This document shows positions 1 through 9,410 of a DNA stretch of 9,698 nt, one piece after another; position 1 is the stretch's first letter; each line of letters begins with the position of its first letter. This stretch comes from Comamonadaceae bacterium (GTDB taxonomy: Bacteria; Pseudomonadota; Gammaproteobacteria; Burkholderiales; Burkholderiaceae_C), in assembly GCA_947478935.1 (NCBI GenBank), contig CANJXV010000080.1, positions 1-9,698 on the forward strand, read 5' to 3'. The translations under genes were made by a program, and so were the position numbers. The notes under the pieces are model-generated. The model was not told where the DNA came from. It was given only the letters and a program-made list of their open reading frames with translations, and did not search any database.

Positions 1-492
1 AACCAAAACCGTCTGAAGTACACCGGGGTCAATACCCGCTCTTACGCCTTGATCGCTTTTGTGATCAGCGGCTGCTACGCCGGTCTGGCCGGCGCCCTGC
101 TGGCAGTAACCGACCCGCTGGCCGGCGCTGACCGCATGCACTGGTCAGCCTCTGGCGAAGTGGTGCTGATGACGATTTTGGGTGGCGTCGGCACCTTGTT
201 AGGCCCGGTGATTGGCGCGGGCTTGATCAAGTACCTGGAAAACATTTTTTCGTCCTTCAATGAACAGATATTGAACGGTGTTTTCGGGTTCCTACCCGAC
301 GCGCTGCAACATCCGGTCGTCAAATTTGTGGGCTTGTTTGTGGGTGAAGGCTGGGAACTGACGCTAGGCGTGCTGTTCTTGGTGTTGATTATTTTTGTGC
401 CGGGTGGCCTGATGCAAGGCATCCAAAGCCTGCAACGCCGCGTCTTCCCTGCGAAAGCGGCGACGGCTGATACCACTGCAGGAGCACACTAA
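1..492 (+). CDS. livM: Liv-type ABC importer permease (LivM family), 5' truncated
   Basis: This is the C-terminal 163 residues of an inner-membrane permease of the branched-chain amino acid/amide ABC importer class. The reading frame is open from base 1, so the start lies outside the window; the TTG at 49 is internal, because the residues before it (NQNRLKYTGVNTRSY) match the usual LivM pattern of a charged, glycine-containing cytoplasmic loop. Visible hydrophobic segments are at about residues 17-35, 54-76 and 119-137. The conserved ATPase-contact loop is at about 50-71 (SGEVVLMTILGG, then GTLLGPVIGA). About 35 residues lie between this loop region and the last membrane segment, which is longer than I expect for plain LivM. 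The stop codon overlaps the next ATG by one base (TAATG), so the gene belongs to an operon with the two ATPases. The family is clear; the substrate cannot be read from the sequence. Confidence 0.9.
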   Translation, partial: NQNRLKYTGVNTRSYALIAFVISGCYAGLAGALLAVTDPLAGADRMHWSASGEVVLMTILGGVGTLLGPVIGAGLIKYLENIFSSFNEQILNGVFGFLPDALQHPVVKFVGLFVGEGWELTLGVLFLVLIIFVPGGLMQGIQSLQRRVFPAKAATADTTAGAH

Positions 493-1247
493 TGGCTGCA
501 CTCGAAGTCTCTGGTCTGAAGAAAAGCTTCGGTGGCCTCAAGGCGCTGAACGACGTCAACCTAACTGTGCAATTTGGCACCGTCCACGCCATCATCGGCC
601 CTAATGGCGCTGGCAAATCCACGCTACTCAATGCCTTTGTGGGCCGCCTGATTCCTGACGAAGGCAGCGTCGTCTTTGACGGTATTTCGCTGGTTGGCAA
701 GCAGCCCCACGAGATCAACCAAGCCGGTGTGGTGCGGGTGTTCCAAACGCCCGAAATTTTCGGCGAATTGAGTCTGCTGGACAACGTGCTGATTCCCGCT
801 TTTTCGCACCGCGACGGCGAATTTAAGCTAAACGGCTGGTCGCGCGCCGCTGAGCAAGCCCACGTGCATGAGGTAGCCAAACACATGCTCGAAGACGTGG
901 GGCTCTATGGCAAACGCGACATGATTGCCAATAGCCTGTCGCGCGGCGACAAGCGCCGCCTAGAGCTGGCTATGTGCCTGTCCCAGGAACCCAAATTACT
1001 ACTGCTCGACGAGCCCACCGCCGGTATGTCGCGTGCGGATACCAATAGCACCATCGACTTGCTACAACGCCTGGGCGACGGCAAAGTCACCAAAATCATC
1101 ATCGAACACGATATGCACGTGGTTTTCTCGCTGGCCGAAAAAATCAGCGTGATGGCCCAAGGCGCCATCATTGCCGAAGGCGCGCCCGAGGCCATCAAAA
1201 CCGACCCGCGTGTGCAAGAAGCCTACCTCGGAGGAGCGCATCTGTGA
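492..1247 (+). CDS. livG: Liv-type ABC importer ATPase (LivG family)
   Basis: This is a 251-residue cytoplasmic ATP-binding subunit that would power the upstream permease. Walker A GPNGAGKST is at 36-44, the Q-loop glutamine at 85 (VFQTPEIF), Walker B LLLLDEP at 169-175 and the switch histidine at 206 (IIEHDM). The ABC signature at 149-153 reads LSRGD rather than LSGGQ, with KRRLELA following. The length is normal for LivG. The start is ATG at 492, with AGGAG at 480-484 seven bases upstream, and it overlaps the permease stop by one base. The end overlaps the next gene by four bases. LivG-type subunits work as a heterodimer with a LivF-type partner, here the next gene. The LSRGD variant and the longer permease loop hint at a particular Liv subfamily rather than classical leucine uptake. 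Neighbouring purine genes make a nitrogen compound a plausible cargo, but this is inference. Confidence 0.93.
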   Translation: MAALEVSGLKKSFGGLKALNDVNLTVQFGTVHAIIGPNGAGKSTLLNAFVGRLIPDEGSVVFDGISLVGKQPHEINQAGVVRVFQTPEIFGELSLLDNVLIPAFSHRDGEFKLNGWSRAAEQAHVHEVAKHMLEDVGLYGKRDMIANSLSRGDKRRLELAMCLSQEPKLLLLDEPTAGMSRADTNSTIDLLQRLGDGKVTKIIIEHDMHVVFSLAEKISVMAQGAIIAEGAPEAIKTDPRVQEAYLGGAHL

Positions 1248-1960
1248 CCGCACCCAATGCTTATTTCTCGTGCAGCAATATGCACTCTTACTATGGCGAA
1301 AGCTATATCGTGCAGGGCGTGGGTTTTCAAATCCAAAAAGGTGAAATCGTCGCCTTGCTCGGGCGCAATGGCGCGGGCAAAACATCCACCCTGCGCTCCA
1401 TTGCCCGTCTGGACGCACCCAAGCTGCAACAAGGTGAAGTGTGGCTGGACGGCCAGCCACTGCACACCATGAGCGCCTACCAGGCCTCGCGCCTGGGCGT
1501 GGGCTTGGTGCCTGAAGACCGGCGCATCATCCCTAGCCTGACGGTGGAAGAAAACCTGCAACTGGCGCAAATTGAAAAGCCCATCGGCTGGTCCTTAGAG
1601 CGCATTTACGATCACTTCCCACGCCTGGCTGAGCGGCGCAAGCAAGAGGCGGTGACGATGTCCGGCGGCGAACAGCAGATGCTGGCCGTGGCCCGCGCGC
1701 TGGCGCGTGATGTCAAGTTGCTGCTGCTCGACGAGCCCTATGAAGGCCTGGCTCCGGTGATCGTGCGTGAGATCGAAAAAATCCTGCAAGAAATCAAATC
1801 GCAGGGCTTCACCACCATCATCGTGGAGCAAAACGCCATCGCTGCCCTCAACTTGTCCGACCGCGCGCTGATTCTGGACATGGGCGAAATCGTGTTTGAC
1901 GGCACCGCTAAAGAAGTGATCGAAAACAGCGAATTGCGCCAGCAGTATTTGGCGATTTAA
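1244..1960 (+). CDS. livF: Liv-type ABC importer ATPase (LivF family)
   Basis: This is a 238-residue cytoplasmic ATPase, the second nucleotide-binding subunit of the Liv-type importer. Walker A GRNGAGKTS is at 40-48, the signature MSGGEQQ at 139-145, and Walker B LLLLDEP at 159-165 followed by YEGLAP. VEQN at 194-197 has glutamine at the switch position where LivG has histidine; this is usual for LivF. The GTG start at 1244 lies inside the livG stop (GTGA, 4-nt overlap) and is preceded by a strong GGAGGAG at 1230-1236, seven bases upstream, so translation is probably coupled. The length is normal. It is the last gene of the plus-strand unit; 48 bp separate it from the convergent exporter gene. 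The substrate-binding protein and the LivH-type permease of this transporter must lie upstream, outside the window. Confidence 0.94.
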   Translation: MTAPNAYFSCSNMHSYYGESYIVQGVGFQIQKGEIVALLGRNGAGKTSTLRSIARLDAPKLQQGEVWLDGQPLHTMSAYQASRLGVGLVPEDRRIIPSLTVEENLQLAQIEKPIGWSLERIYDHFPRLAERRKQEAVTMSGGEQQMLAVARALARDVKLLLLDEPYEGLAPVIVREIEKILQEIKSQGFTTIIVEQNAIAALNLSDRALILDMGEIVFDGTAKEVIENSELRQQYLAI

Positions 1961-1969
1961 GTTAGCAGG

Positions 1970-1997
1970 CGCCAAGCGATCGCGCAACGCGTTGGCG
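1970..1997. terminator. Weak hairpin between convergent genes
   Basis: The 48-bp gap between the livF stop and the exporter stop contains CGCCAA (1970-1975) paired with TTGGCG (1992-1997). The stem can be extended by GCG/CGC across one bulged G, leaving a nine-base loop. Position between two convergent stops suits a bidirectional terminator. Neither strand shows a real T-run after the stem, so termination by this hairpin alone is doubtful. Nothing else is recognisable in the gap. Confidence 0.3.
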
Positions 1998-2008
1998 TAA
2001 AGCAAAAC

Positions 2009-2632
2009 TTAGCCCAACCAAACCAGCCGCAGCGCCAGCCCTGCAAACACGAGGGCAGCGGCGCGGTTCAGCACTTGCTGCGCATGCGTAGATTCGCGCA
2101 GGCGCTGACCAAAGCGCCCGGCCAACGCCGCGATGCTGCCAAATACCAGCAAGGTTGCCAGCCCGAAGCAAGCGCCCAGTTGTACGATTTGCCATTGCAC
2201 CGGGCCCAGGGCAGGATCGACAAACTGGGGCAAAAAAGCCAAAAAGAAAATCGCCACTTTGGGGTTGGTGGCGTTCATGACGATGCCGCGCGCATAGGTT
2301 TGGCGGGCGCTTAGGCCGTCGGCGGCTTGGCCTTCGAGCAAACCAGTAGGCGCGCGCCAGGATAACCAGGCCAGCCAAAGCAAATACAGCGCACCCACGC
2401 CTTTTAGAACGCCAAAAGCCAGCGGGGAGGCCGCCAGCAAGGCCGCCAAACCTAGGGCCACTGCTGCGGTGTGAAACAAGAGTCCGGTACACAAGCCCAG
2501 CACCACCAACACACCGGCGCGCACGCCATGTTGGGCAGCGTGCACCAACACAAACACATTGTCCGGGCCGGGCGACAAGGCCAACAAAACCGCCACAGAA
2601 AAAAAAGCCAACCCCGTTTGCAAACTCAGCAT
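2009..2632 (-). CDS. LysE/RhtB-family small-molecule exporter
   Basis: This 207-residue, very hydrophobic protein belongs to the LysE/RhtB superfamily of inner-membrane exporters, known for efflux of amino acids (lysine, threonine, homoserine). The family motif PGPDN is at 21-25 after the first membrane segment, and the second signature region, MNATNPKVAIFF then LPQF, lies at 119-137. Roughly six membrane segments can be placed, at about 5-22, 38-62, 68-91, 124-138, 146-171 and 188-206. The length is typical (about 205-210). The frame is open 86 codons further upstream, but that part reads into the deaminase gene and lacks family character; ATG at 2632 gives the normal N-terminus. No good Shine-Dalgarno is visible. 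It starts 16 nt after the deaminase stop on the same strand, so the two are probably co-transcribed. The substrate is unknown; a purine-related or nitrogen-waste product is possible from context only. Confidence 0.9.
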   Translation of the reverse strand: MLSLQTGLAFFSVAVLLALSPGPDNVFVLVHAAQHGVRAGVLVVLGLCTGLLFHTAAVALGLAALLAASPLAFGVLKGVGALYLLWLAWLSWRAPTGLLEGQAADGLSARQTYARGIVMNATNPKVAIFFLAFLPQFVDPALGPVQWQIVQLGACFGLATLLVFGSIAALAGRFGQRLRESTHAQQVLNRAAALVFAGLALRLVWLG

Positions 2633-2648
2633 AAGCAGGGGGGTCGTC

Positions 2649-4061
2649 TCAGGACCCGGCCAGGCGCAGCGCCATGCGGTTGTGTTCTTCGACCAGCGGG
2701 CCGAGTTCGAGGCTGGTGAGCTGCCCCTCGCGCACCAGCACGCGCCCGCCGACGATGGCGTAGGCCGCGCCTTGGCTGGCGCATAAGAGCAGGCTGCCCA
2801 CCGGATCGTGTACCGCGCCACCGGCAAACGCCAAGGTGCGCAAATCAAACAAAGCCATATCAGCGCACAGGCCCACGGCGATTTGCCCAATGTCCTTACG
2901 TCCCAGCACTTGCGCGCCGCCGCGTGTGGCTAGGCGCAAGGCGTCGCGCGCGGTCATTTCCAAAGGCGCGCTGTCACAGCCGAAAACATGGCGGCCCTGG
3001 GCATCTTGGGTGGGCGCCTCTAAGGATTTGCGCAGACGTGCCAACAGCAATGCCTGGCGTGCCTCGCCCAGCATGTGCGCGCCGTCATTGCTGGCGCTGC
3101 CATCAACACCCAGGCCGATGGCTACACCACTATCCATCATGCGGCGTACTGGCGCGATGCCGCTGGCAAGCCGCATATTGCTGCATGGGCAATGCGCCAC
3201 GCCAGTGCGGGTGGCGGCAAAAAGGCTGATGCCGGGGTGATCCAGCTTGACGCAGTGCGCATGCCAGACGTCATGGCCCAGCCACCCCAGATCTTGCGCG
3301 TATTGCGCGGGCGTGCAGCCAAATTTTTCCAGGCTGTAGGCCACATCGTGGTCGTTTTCGGCGAGGTGCGTGTGCATGCGCACGCCAAACTGGCGCGCCA
3401 GCGCGGCCGAGTCTTTCATTAGCTCCGCGCTGACACTGAAGGGAGAGCACGGTGCCACCGCCACTTGCGTCATGGCGCCGTAGCTGGCGTCGTGGTAGCG
3501 CTCGATCACGCGCTGCGTGTCTTTGAGGATGTGCGACTCGCCTTCCACCACGTTATCGGGCGGCAAACCGCCTTGCGACTCGCCCACGCTCATGCTGCCG
3601 CGTGTGGCCACAAAACGCATGCCAATGGCGCGGGCCGCTTCGATGCTGTCGTCCAAGGTGACGCTATTGGGGAAGATGTACAAATGGTCGCTGCTGGTGG
3701 TGCAGCCACTCATCAGCAACTCAGCCATGGCCAGTTGGGTACTGGTGTAAATCATGTCCGGGGTTAGGCGAGCCCAAATGGGGTAGAGGCCGCGCAGCCA
3801 GCTAAACAGCTCGGCGTTTTGCACACGCGGTATGGCGCGCGTGAGCGACTGAAACATATGGTGGTGGGTGTTGACCATGCCTGGCACCAACAGGTAGTGG
3901 CGCGCATCGATCACCTCATCGGCCATGTGCGGCATATCAGCGACCGGGCCGATAGCGGCAATCAGGCCATCACGCACCAGCACCGAGGTCTCGCGCAGTT
4001 CTTCCCCCTGGTCGTTTTGCGTGGCCACGGTGTGGGCGTTGTGGATCAGCAAGGTGGACAT
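2649..4061 (-). CDS. Probable 8-oxoguanine deaminase (amidohydrolase superfamily)
   Basis: This is a 470-residue metal-dependent cytoplasmic deaminase of the amidohydrolase superfamily (ATZ/TRZ-like, COG0402). Likely metal and catalytic residues are H66 and H68 (NTHHHMF), HTHLAEN at 230-236, H269 (HAHCV) and D320 (GLGVDGSASND). The stretch APCSPFSVS at 203-211 and the overall pattern resemble 8-oxoguanine deaminases such as Pseudomonas aeruginosa Pa0142, which hydrolyse 8-oxoguanine to urate and ammonia. The length fits. ATG at 4061 gives the family-like N-terminus (a beta-strand before the amidohydrolase core); the frame stays open to 4145 but that would run into the divergent kinase start. 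It lies next to xanthine dehydrogenase and glycerate kinase genes, which supports a purine role. Guanine deaminase, hydroxyatrazine-type or other aminohydrolase activity cannot be excluded from sequence alone. The exporter gene follows after 16 nt. Confidence 0.85.
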   Translation of the reverse strand: MSTLLIHNAHTVATQNDQGEELRETSVLVRDGLIAAIGPVADMPHMADEVIDARHYLLVPGMVNTHHHMFQSLTRAIPRVQNAELFSWLRGLYPIWARLTPDMIYTSTQLAMAELLMSGCTTSSDHLYIFPNSVTLDDSIEAARAIGMRFVATRGSMSVGESQGGLPPDNVVEGESHILKDTQRVIERYHDASYGAMTQVAVAPCSPFSVSAELMKDSAALARQFGVRMHTHLAENDHDVAYSLEKFGCTPAQYAQDLGWLGHDVWHAHCVKLDHPGISLFAATRTGVAHCPCSNMRLASGIAPVRRMMDSGVAIGLGVDGSASNDGAHMLGEARQALLLARLRKSLEAPTQDAQGRHVFGCDSAPLEMTARDALRLATRGGAQVLGRKDIGQIAVGLCADMALFDLRTLAFAGGAVHDPVGSLLLCASQGAAYAIVGGRVLVREGQLTSLELGPLVEEHNRMALRLAGS

Positions 4062-4134
4062 TGACCCATTGTGCCGTAGCGCTGCTAAGGCGATACCCGC
4101 AGGCCGCACATTCGCTCGCTTTATGATGCCAAAC
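4062..4134. promoter_or_regulatory. Short divergent intergenic region, deaminase and glycerate kinase
   Basis: Only 61-73 bp, depending on the kinase start, separate two divergent start codons, so both promoters must sit here or reach into coding sequence. No convincing sigma-70 promoter is visible. The best plus-strand guess, TTGTGC (4069-4074) with GATACC (4092-4097) at 17-bp spacing, matches only three of six bases in each box. A small inverted repeat, TAGC-gct-GCTA at 4077-4087, is the only symmetric element and could be an operator half-site or chance. Neither gene has a clear Shine-Dalgarno. Confidence 0.3.
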
Positions 4135-5442
4135 ATGCTCACCATCGCCGACCCCGCCGCCCTCTTGCGCAGCCTGTTTGACAGCGCCGTGCAAGCCGCC
4201 CAACCCCTTCACAAGACCGCCGCTTTTTTACCCGCGCCACCGCGTGGCCGCACCCTGGTGTTGGGCGCGGGCAAGGCTGCAGGCGCCATGGCGCAGGCGG
4301 TGGAAGCGCTATGGCCGGTTGACGCGCCCTTGTCGGGTCTGGTGGTAACGCGCTACGGCCACACGCCGCCCCGCCCTAATGGGTTGACGCAGCGCATCGA
4401 AGTGGTGGAAGCCTCGCACCCGGTGCCCGATGCCGCAGGCGAACAAGCGGCGCAGCGCATCCTGGCGCTGACCCAAGGCTTGACGGCCGACGACCTGGTG
4501 CTGTGCCTCATGTCCGGCGGTGCATCAGCCTTGCTGACCCTGCCGGCCGAAGGCCTGACGCTGGCTGACAAGCAACGTATCAACCAGGACTTGCTGCGCT
4601 GCGGCGCGCATATTGGCGAGATGAATTGCGTGCGCAAGCACTTATCGCGTATCAAAGGTGGACGCCTGGGCGCGGCCTGCGCACCAGCGCGTGTGGTGAC
4701 CCTGGCCATTAGCGATGTGCCCGGCGACGACCCCTCCACTATTGGCAGCGGCCCTACCGTGGGCGATAGCAGCACCTGCGCGCAGGCCCTGGCCATCGTG
4801 CAGCGCTATGGCATCGCGCTGCCGCAAGCGGTGCTGGACGCCTGGGCCCGTGGCGCGCTGGAGAGCCCCAAGCCGCACGACGCTGCGTTTGAAGGCCATG
4901 TGTTTCACCTGATCGCCACGCCGCAGCAGTCCTTGCAGGCGGCCGCCGAGGCGGCGCGCAGCGCAGGGCTGGCGGCCTACATAATGAGCGATGAAATCGA
5001 AGGCGAATCGCGCGAAGTAGCCAAAGTGCATGGTGCGCTTGCACGCGCTGCGGCCAAAGGCTTGGGCCCATTTCAAAAGCCCTGCGTCATATTGAGCGGT
5101 GGCGAAACCACTGTCACTATCGCACCGCAAGCACTAGGCCAGCCACGCGGACGCGGCGGGCGCGCTGGAGAGTTTTGTATGGGCCTGGCGCAAACCCTGC
5201 AAGGCCAAAGCAAGGTATGGGCACTGGCAGCGGACACCGACGGTATCGACGGCATAGAAGACAATGCTGGCGCCCGCCTTAGCCCCGACACCTTGCAACG
5301 CGCCGCCGCTCTGGGCCTGTCGCTTAGCAGCTACCAGCAGCGTAACGACGCCTATGGATTTTTTGCGGCCTTAGATGACCTGGTGGTCACCGGCCCGACG
5401 CACACCAATGTCAACGACTTTCGGGCTATTTTGGTGTTATGA
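4135..5442 (+). CDS. ttuD: Glycerate 2-kinase (DUF4147/MOFRL family, TtuD-like)
   Basis: This 435-residue cytoplasmic enzyme belongs to the two-domain glycerate kinase family often labelled hydroxypyruvate reductase TtuD. It phosphorylates D-glycerate to 2-phosphoglycerate with ATP. The N-terminal DUF4147 domain shows GAGKAAGAM at 44-52 with the conserved lysine K47, SHPVPDA at 94-100, the SGGASALL loop at 127-134, CVRKHLSRIKGGRLG at 165-179 and SDVPGDDP at 193-200. The C-terminal MOFRL domain shows SGGETT at 321-326, GRGGRAGEF at 339-347, DTDGIDG at 367-373 and PTHTNVNDFRA at 421-431. Three in-frame ATGs lie at 4123, 4126 and 4135; none has a good ribosome site. I chose 4135 because the protein there starts like family members; the others add four or three residues. 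It stands alone between two minus-strand units and overlaps the xdhB end by 6 bp. The likely role is closing the glyoxylate branch of urate/allantoin degradation. Confidence 0.9.
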   Translation: MLTIADPAALLRSLFDSAVQAAQPLHKTAAFLPAPPRGRTLVLGAGKAAGAMAQAVEALWPVDAPLSGLVVTRYGHTPPRPNGLTQRIEVVEASHPVPDAAGEQAAQRILALTQGLTADDLVLCLMSGGASALLTLPAEGLTLADKQRINQDLLRCGAHIGEMNCVRKHLSRIKGGRLGAACAPARVVTLAISDVPGDDPSTIGSGPTVGDSSTCAQALAIVQRYGIALPQAVLDAWARGALESPKPHDAAFEGHVFHLIATPQQSLQAAAEAARSAGLAAYIMSDEIEGESREVAKVHGALARAAAKGLGPFQKPCVILSGGETTVTIAPQALGQPRGRGGRAGEFCMGLAQTLQGQSKVWALAADTDGIDGIEDNAGARLSPDTLQRAAALGLSLSSYQQRNDAYGFFAALDDLVVTGPTHTNVNDFRAILVL

Positions 5443-7799
5443 CGCGATTTGTTTCTGCAAAGCGTTAAGCACGTTTTCCGCCGTCGCCGGTGCCGTTAAT
5501 TGCACCGGCTCTTTACCGCCGCGCGTTTGGGCAATCGCATCGCGCAGGGCTTCATAGACGCTGACGGCCAGCATGAAAGGTGGCTCGCCTACGGCTTTGG
5601 AGCCGAAGACGTTGTCCTCGCGGTTGGGCTCTGGCCAGAGCGACACTTTGAAGTGCGCCGGTACATCACCCGCAGTGGGGATTTTGTAGGTGCTGGGGGC
5701 GTGCGTGGTGAGCAGGCCTTTGTCGTTCCAGACCAGTTGCTCACTGGTAAGCCAGCCCATGCCTTGCACAAAACCGCCTTCGATCTGGCCGATGTCCAGA
5801 GCCGGGTTGATGCTGCGACCCACGTCGTGCAATATGTCCACTTTGAGCACGCGGCTCTCGCCCGTCAAGGTGTCAATCACTACTTCAGTGCAGGCTGCAC
5901 CATAAGCAAAATAGAAGAACGGCCGACCGGTCAGCGTGGTTTTGTCATAGTGAATTTTGGGCGTGCGATAGAAGCCATCGCTCCACAACTGGATGCGGTT
6001 GGCATAGGCCATTTGCACGACCTCATCAAAGCCGCGCGCGGCTGTGGGCGAACGCACCTGCCCGCCAAAAAACTCCACCGCACCGGCGCCGCAGCCATCG
6101 AGTCCGGCCACAAACGCAGCCAGGTTGTCGCGCACATGGCGCGCTGCAAATTGCGCGGCGCGACCATTGAGGTCGGTGCCCGCCGAAGCCGCTGTGGCCG
6201 AGGCATTGGGGATGGTGTGCGTATCGCTAGCGCTGCACAGCACGCGGTCTAGCGCTATGCCTAATTCATCGGCCACGATTTGCGTAACTTTGGTGTGCAA
6301 GCCCTGTCCCATTTCAGTACCGCCATGGTGTACGCGTACGCTGCCGTCCAAATACACATGGACCAAGGCGCCGGCCTGATTGAACAGCGTTGCGGTGAAA
6401 CTGATGCCGAACTTCACTGGCGTGATCGCAATGCCACGGCGCAGCACCGGGTTCTGCGCGTTCCACACGCCAATCTCTTTCACACGCTGACGATAAGCGC
6501 AATACTTTTCCAAAGTGGTGAGCAGCGGCTCCAGGATGTTGTCTTCCACCTTCATTTGGTAATGCGTGGTGTCGCGTAGCGCGGCCCTCGTTCCCGCCAC
6601 AACCGGGTTGGCGAGCGGCTCGTCGCTATACACATTGCGCAAGCGCACATCGAGCGCGTCTTTACCTAGCGCACGGGCAATGTCGCCCATGATTTTTTCG
6701 ATGACGATCACACCCTGCGGCCCGCCAAAGCCACGGAACGCGGTATGGCTTTGGGTATTGGTTTTGCAGCGGTAAGAGGCGATTTCTACGTTCTCTAAAA
6801 AATAGGCGTTATCGGTGTGAAAGATCGCGCGGTCAGCTACAGGGCCCGACAAGTCCGCGCAAAAACCGCAATTCACGGCCATTTGCAATTGCAGCGCAGT
6901 CAGGCGCCCGGTGTTGTCAAACCCAACGGTGTATTCGTAGGCAAAAGGATGGCGCTTGCCGGTGATTAAAAAATCATCGTCGCGGTCTAGGCGCAGCTTG
7001 ACGGGGGCGCGCACCGCCTGCGCCGCCACCGCTGCCCACACCGTCACATGGCCCGCCTGGGTTTCTTTTCCGCCAAAACCGCCGCCCATGCGGCGGCATT
7101 CCACCCGCACTGCATGGTTGTGTAAGCCCAGCGCATGCGCCACCCAGTGCTGCACTTCGCCTGGATGCTGGGTGCTGCTATGGATCAGCCATTGGCCCTG
7201 CGCTTGCGGCACGGCATAGGCCACCTGGCCCTCCAAGTAAAAGTGTTCCTGCCCGCCTACTTCCAGGCTGCCGCGTAGGGTGTGCTTTGCGACCTGCAAG
7301 CCAGCTTGCACATCGCCCCGACACACAAATACCGGCGGCAGTACATAGCTTTGCGCGGCCAGCGCTTGCTGTACCGACAGCACGGCGGGTAAGGCTTCGA
7401 TATCGAGCACCACTTTGCGCGCAGCGCGGCGGGCTTGCATCACGCTACGCGCCACCACCAGGCCCACCACCTGGCCGATGTGTTGCACCGTGTCGCGCGC
7501 AAAAATCGGTTCGTCACCGGCAAAAGACGCCAACATGGCGTCCCCAGTAATGTCTTGCGCCATCAGAACTGCCACCACCCCGGGCATGGCCCGCGCGGCG
7601 CGCGCGTCAATGCCTTTGAGCTTGCCGTGGGCTACGGTGGACAAAATAGGCGCGGCATGCAGCGTGCCTTGCAGCTCGGGCATGTCGTCGATGTAGGTGG
7701 CGGCGCCAAGCACCTGGGCGCGAGCGCTTTCGTGCGGCGCGTCCCGGCCACTAACCGGGAAAGCGGCGGCTTGCGCCTTTCTAATGGCGTGCGGGGCGC

Positions 7800-7803
<4 letters not shown>
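5437..7803 (-). CDS. xdhB: Xanthine dehydrogenase, molybdenum-binding subunit XdhB
   Basis: This 788-residue subunit carries the molybdenum cofactor and oxidises hypoxanthine and xanthine to urate in the cytoplasm. Catalytic positions line up with bovine xanthine oxidase by spacing and motif: Q212 (STQ, bovine Q767), E247 (GGGFGGKE, E802), R325 (DRAIFH, R880), F359 (AFRGFGG, F914), the phenylalanine in KFGISF at 464-469 (F1009) and E740 (VGEPP, E1261). The Arg and both Glu are the purine-specific set, which separates it from aldehyde or CO dehydrogenases. The Mo-pterin motif GGTEMGQGLH is at 494-503. The length matches bacterial XdhB (about 780). The start is ATG at 7803 with GGAG (CTCC at 7812-7815 on the plus strand) eight bases upstream; it overlaps the xdhA stop by four bases (ATGA), so translation is probably coupled. 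The open frame beyond 7803 overlaps xdhA and is not used. Its last 6 bp overlap the convergent kinase gene. No xdhC follows it. Confidence 0.97.
5486..5509 (+). terminator. Perfect GC-rich hairpin just after the kinase gene, inside xdhB
   Basis: GCCGGTGC (5486-5493) and GCACCGGC (5502-5509) form a perfect eight-base-pair stem with an eight-base loop, 43 bases past the kinase stop. On the plus strand TCTTT follows immediately, a short and interrupted T-run. It could stop kinase transcription before it runs far into the antisense of xdhB. It sits in codons of the XdhB C-terminus (LTAPATAE), so it may simply reflect GC-rich Ala/Pro codons. On the minus strand no T-run follows. Confidence 0.35.

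Positions 7804-9410
<1,607 letters not shown>

Noticed and set aside
389..886. Minus-strand open frame of 165 codons opposite livM/livG
   Set aside because: It lies antisense to two clearly coding genes with intact ATPase motifs, and its translation shows no family character; long antisense frames are common in GC-rich genes.
1962..2492. Second minus-strand frame of 176 codons in the exporter region
   Set aside because: It overlaps the LysE-type gene in another frame; PGPDN and NPK motifs are in the chosen frame, while this one is Arg/Ala-rich without motifs.
4062..4145. Longer deaminase start reaching 4145
   Set aside because: It would add 28 residues without family character and overlap the divergent kinase start.
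5500..6252. Plus-strand open frame of 250 codons inside xdhB
   Set aside because: It is a shadow of xdhB codons in the opposite strand; the catalytic residues of XdhB in this part fix the real frame, and the translation has no recognisable domain.
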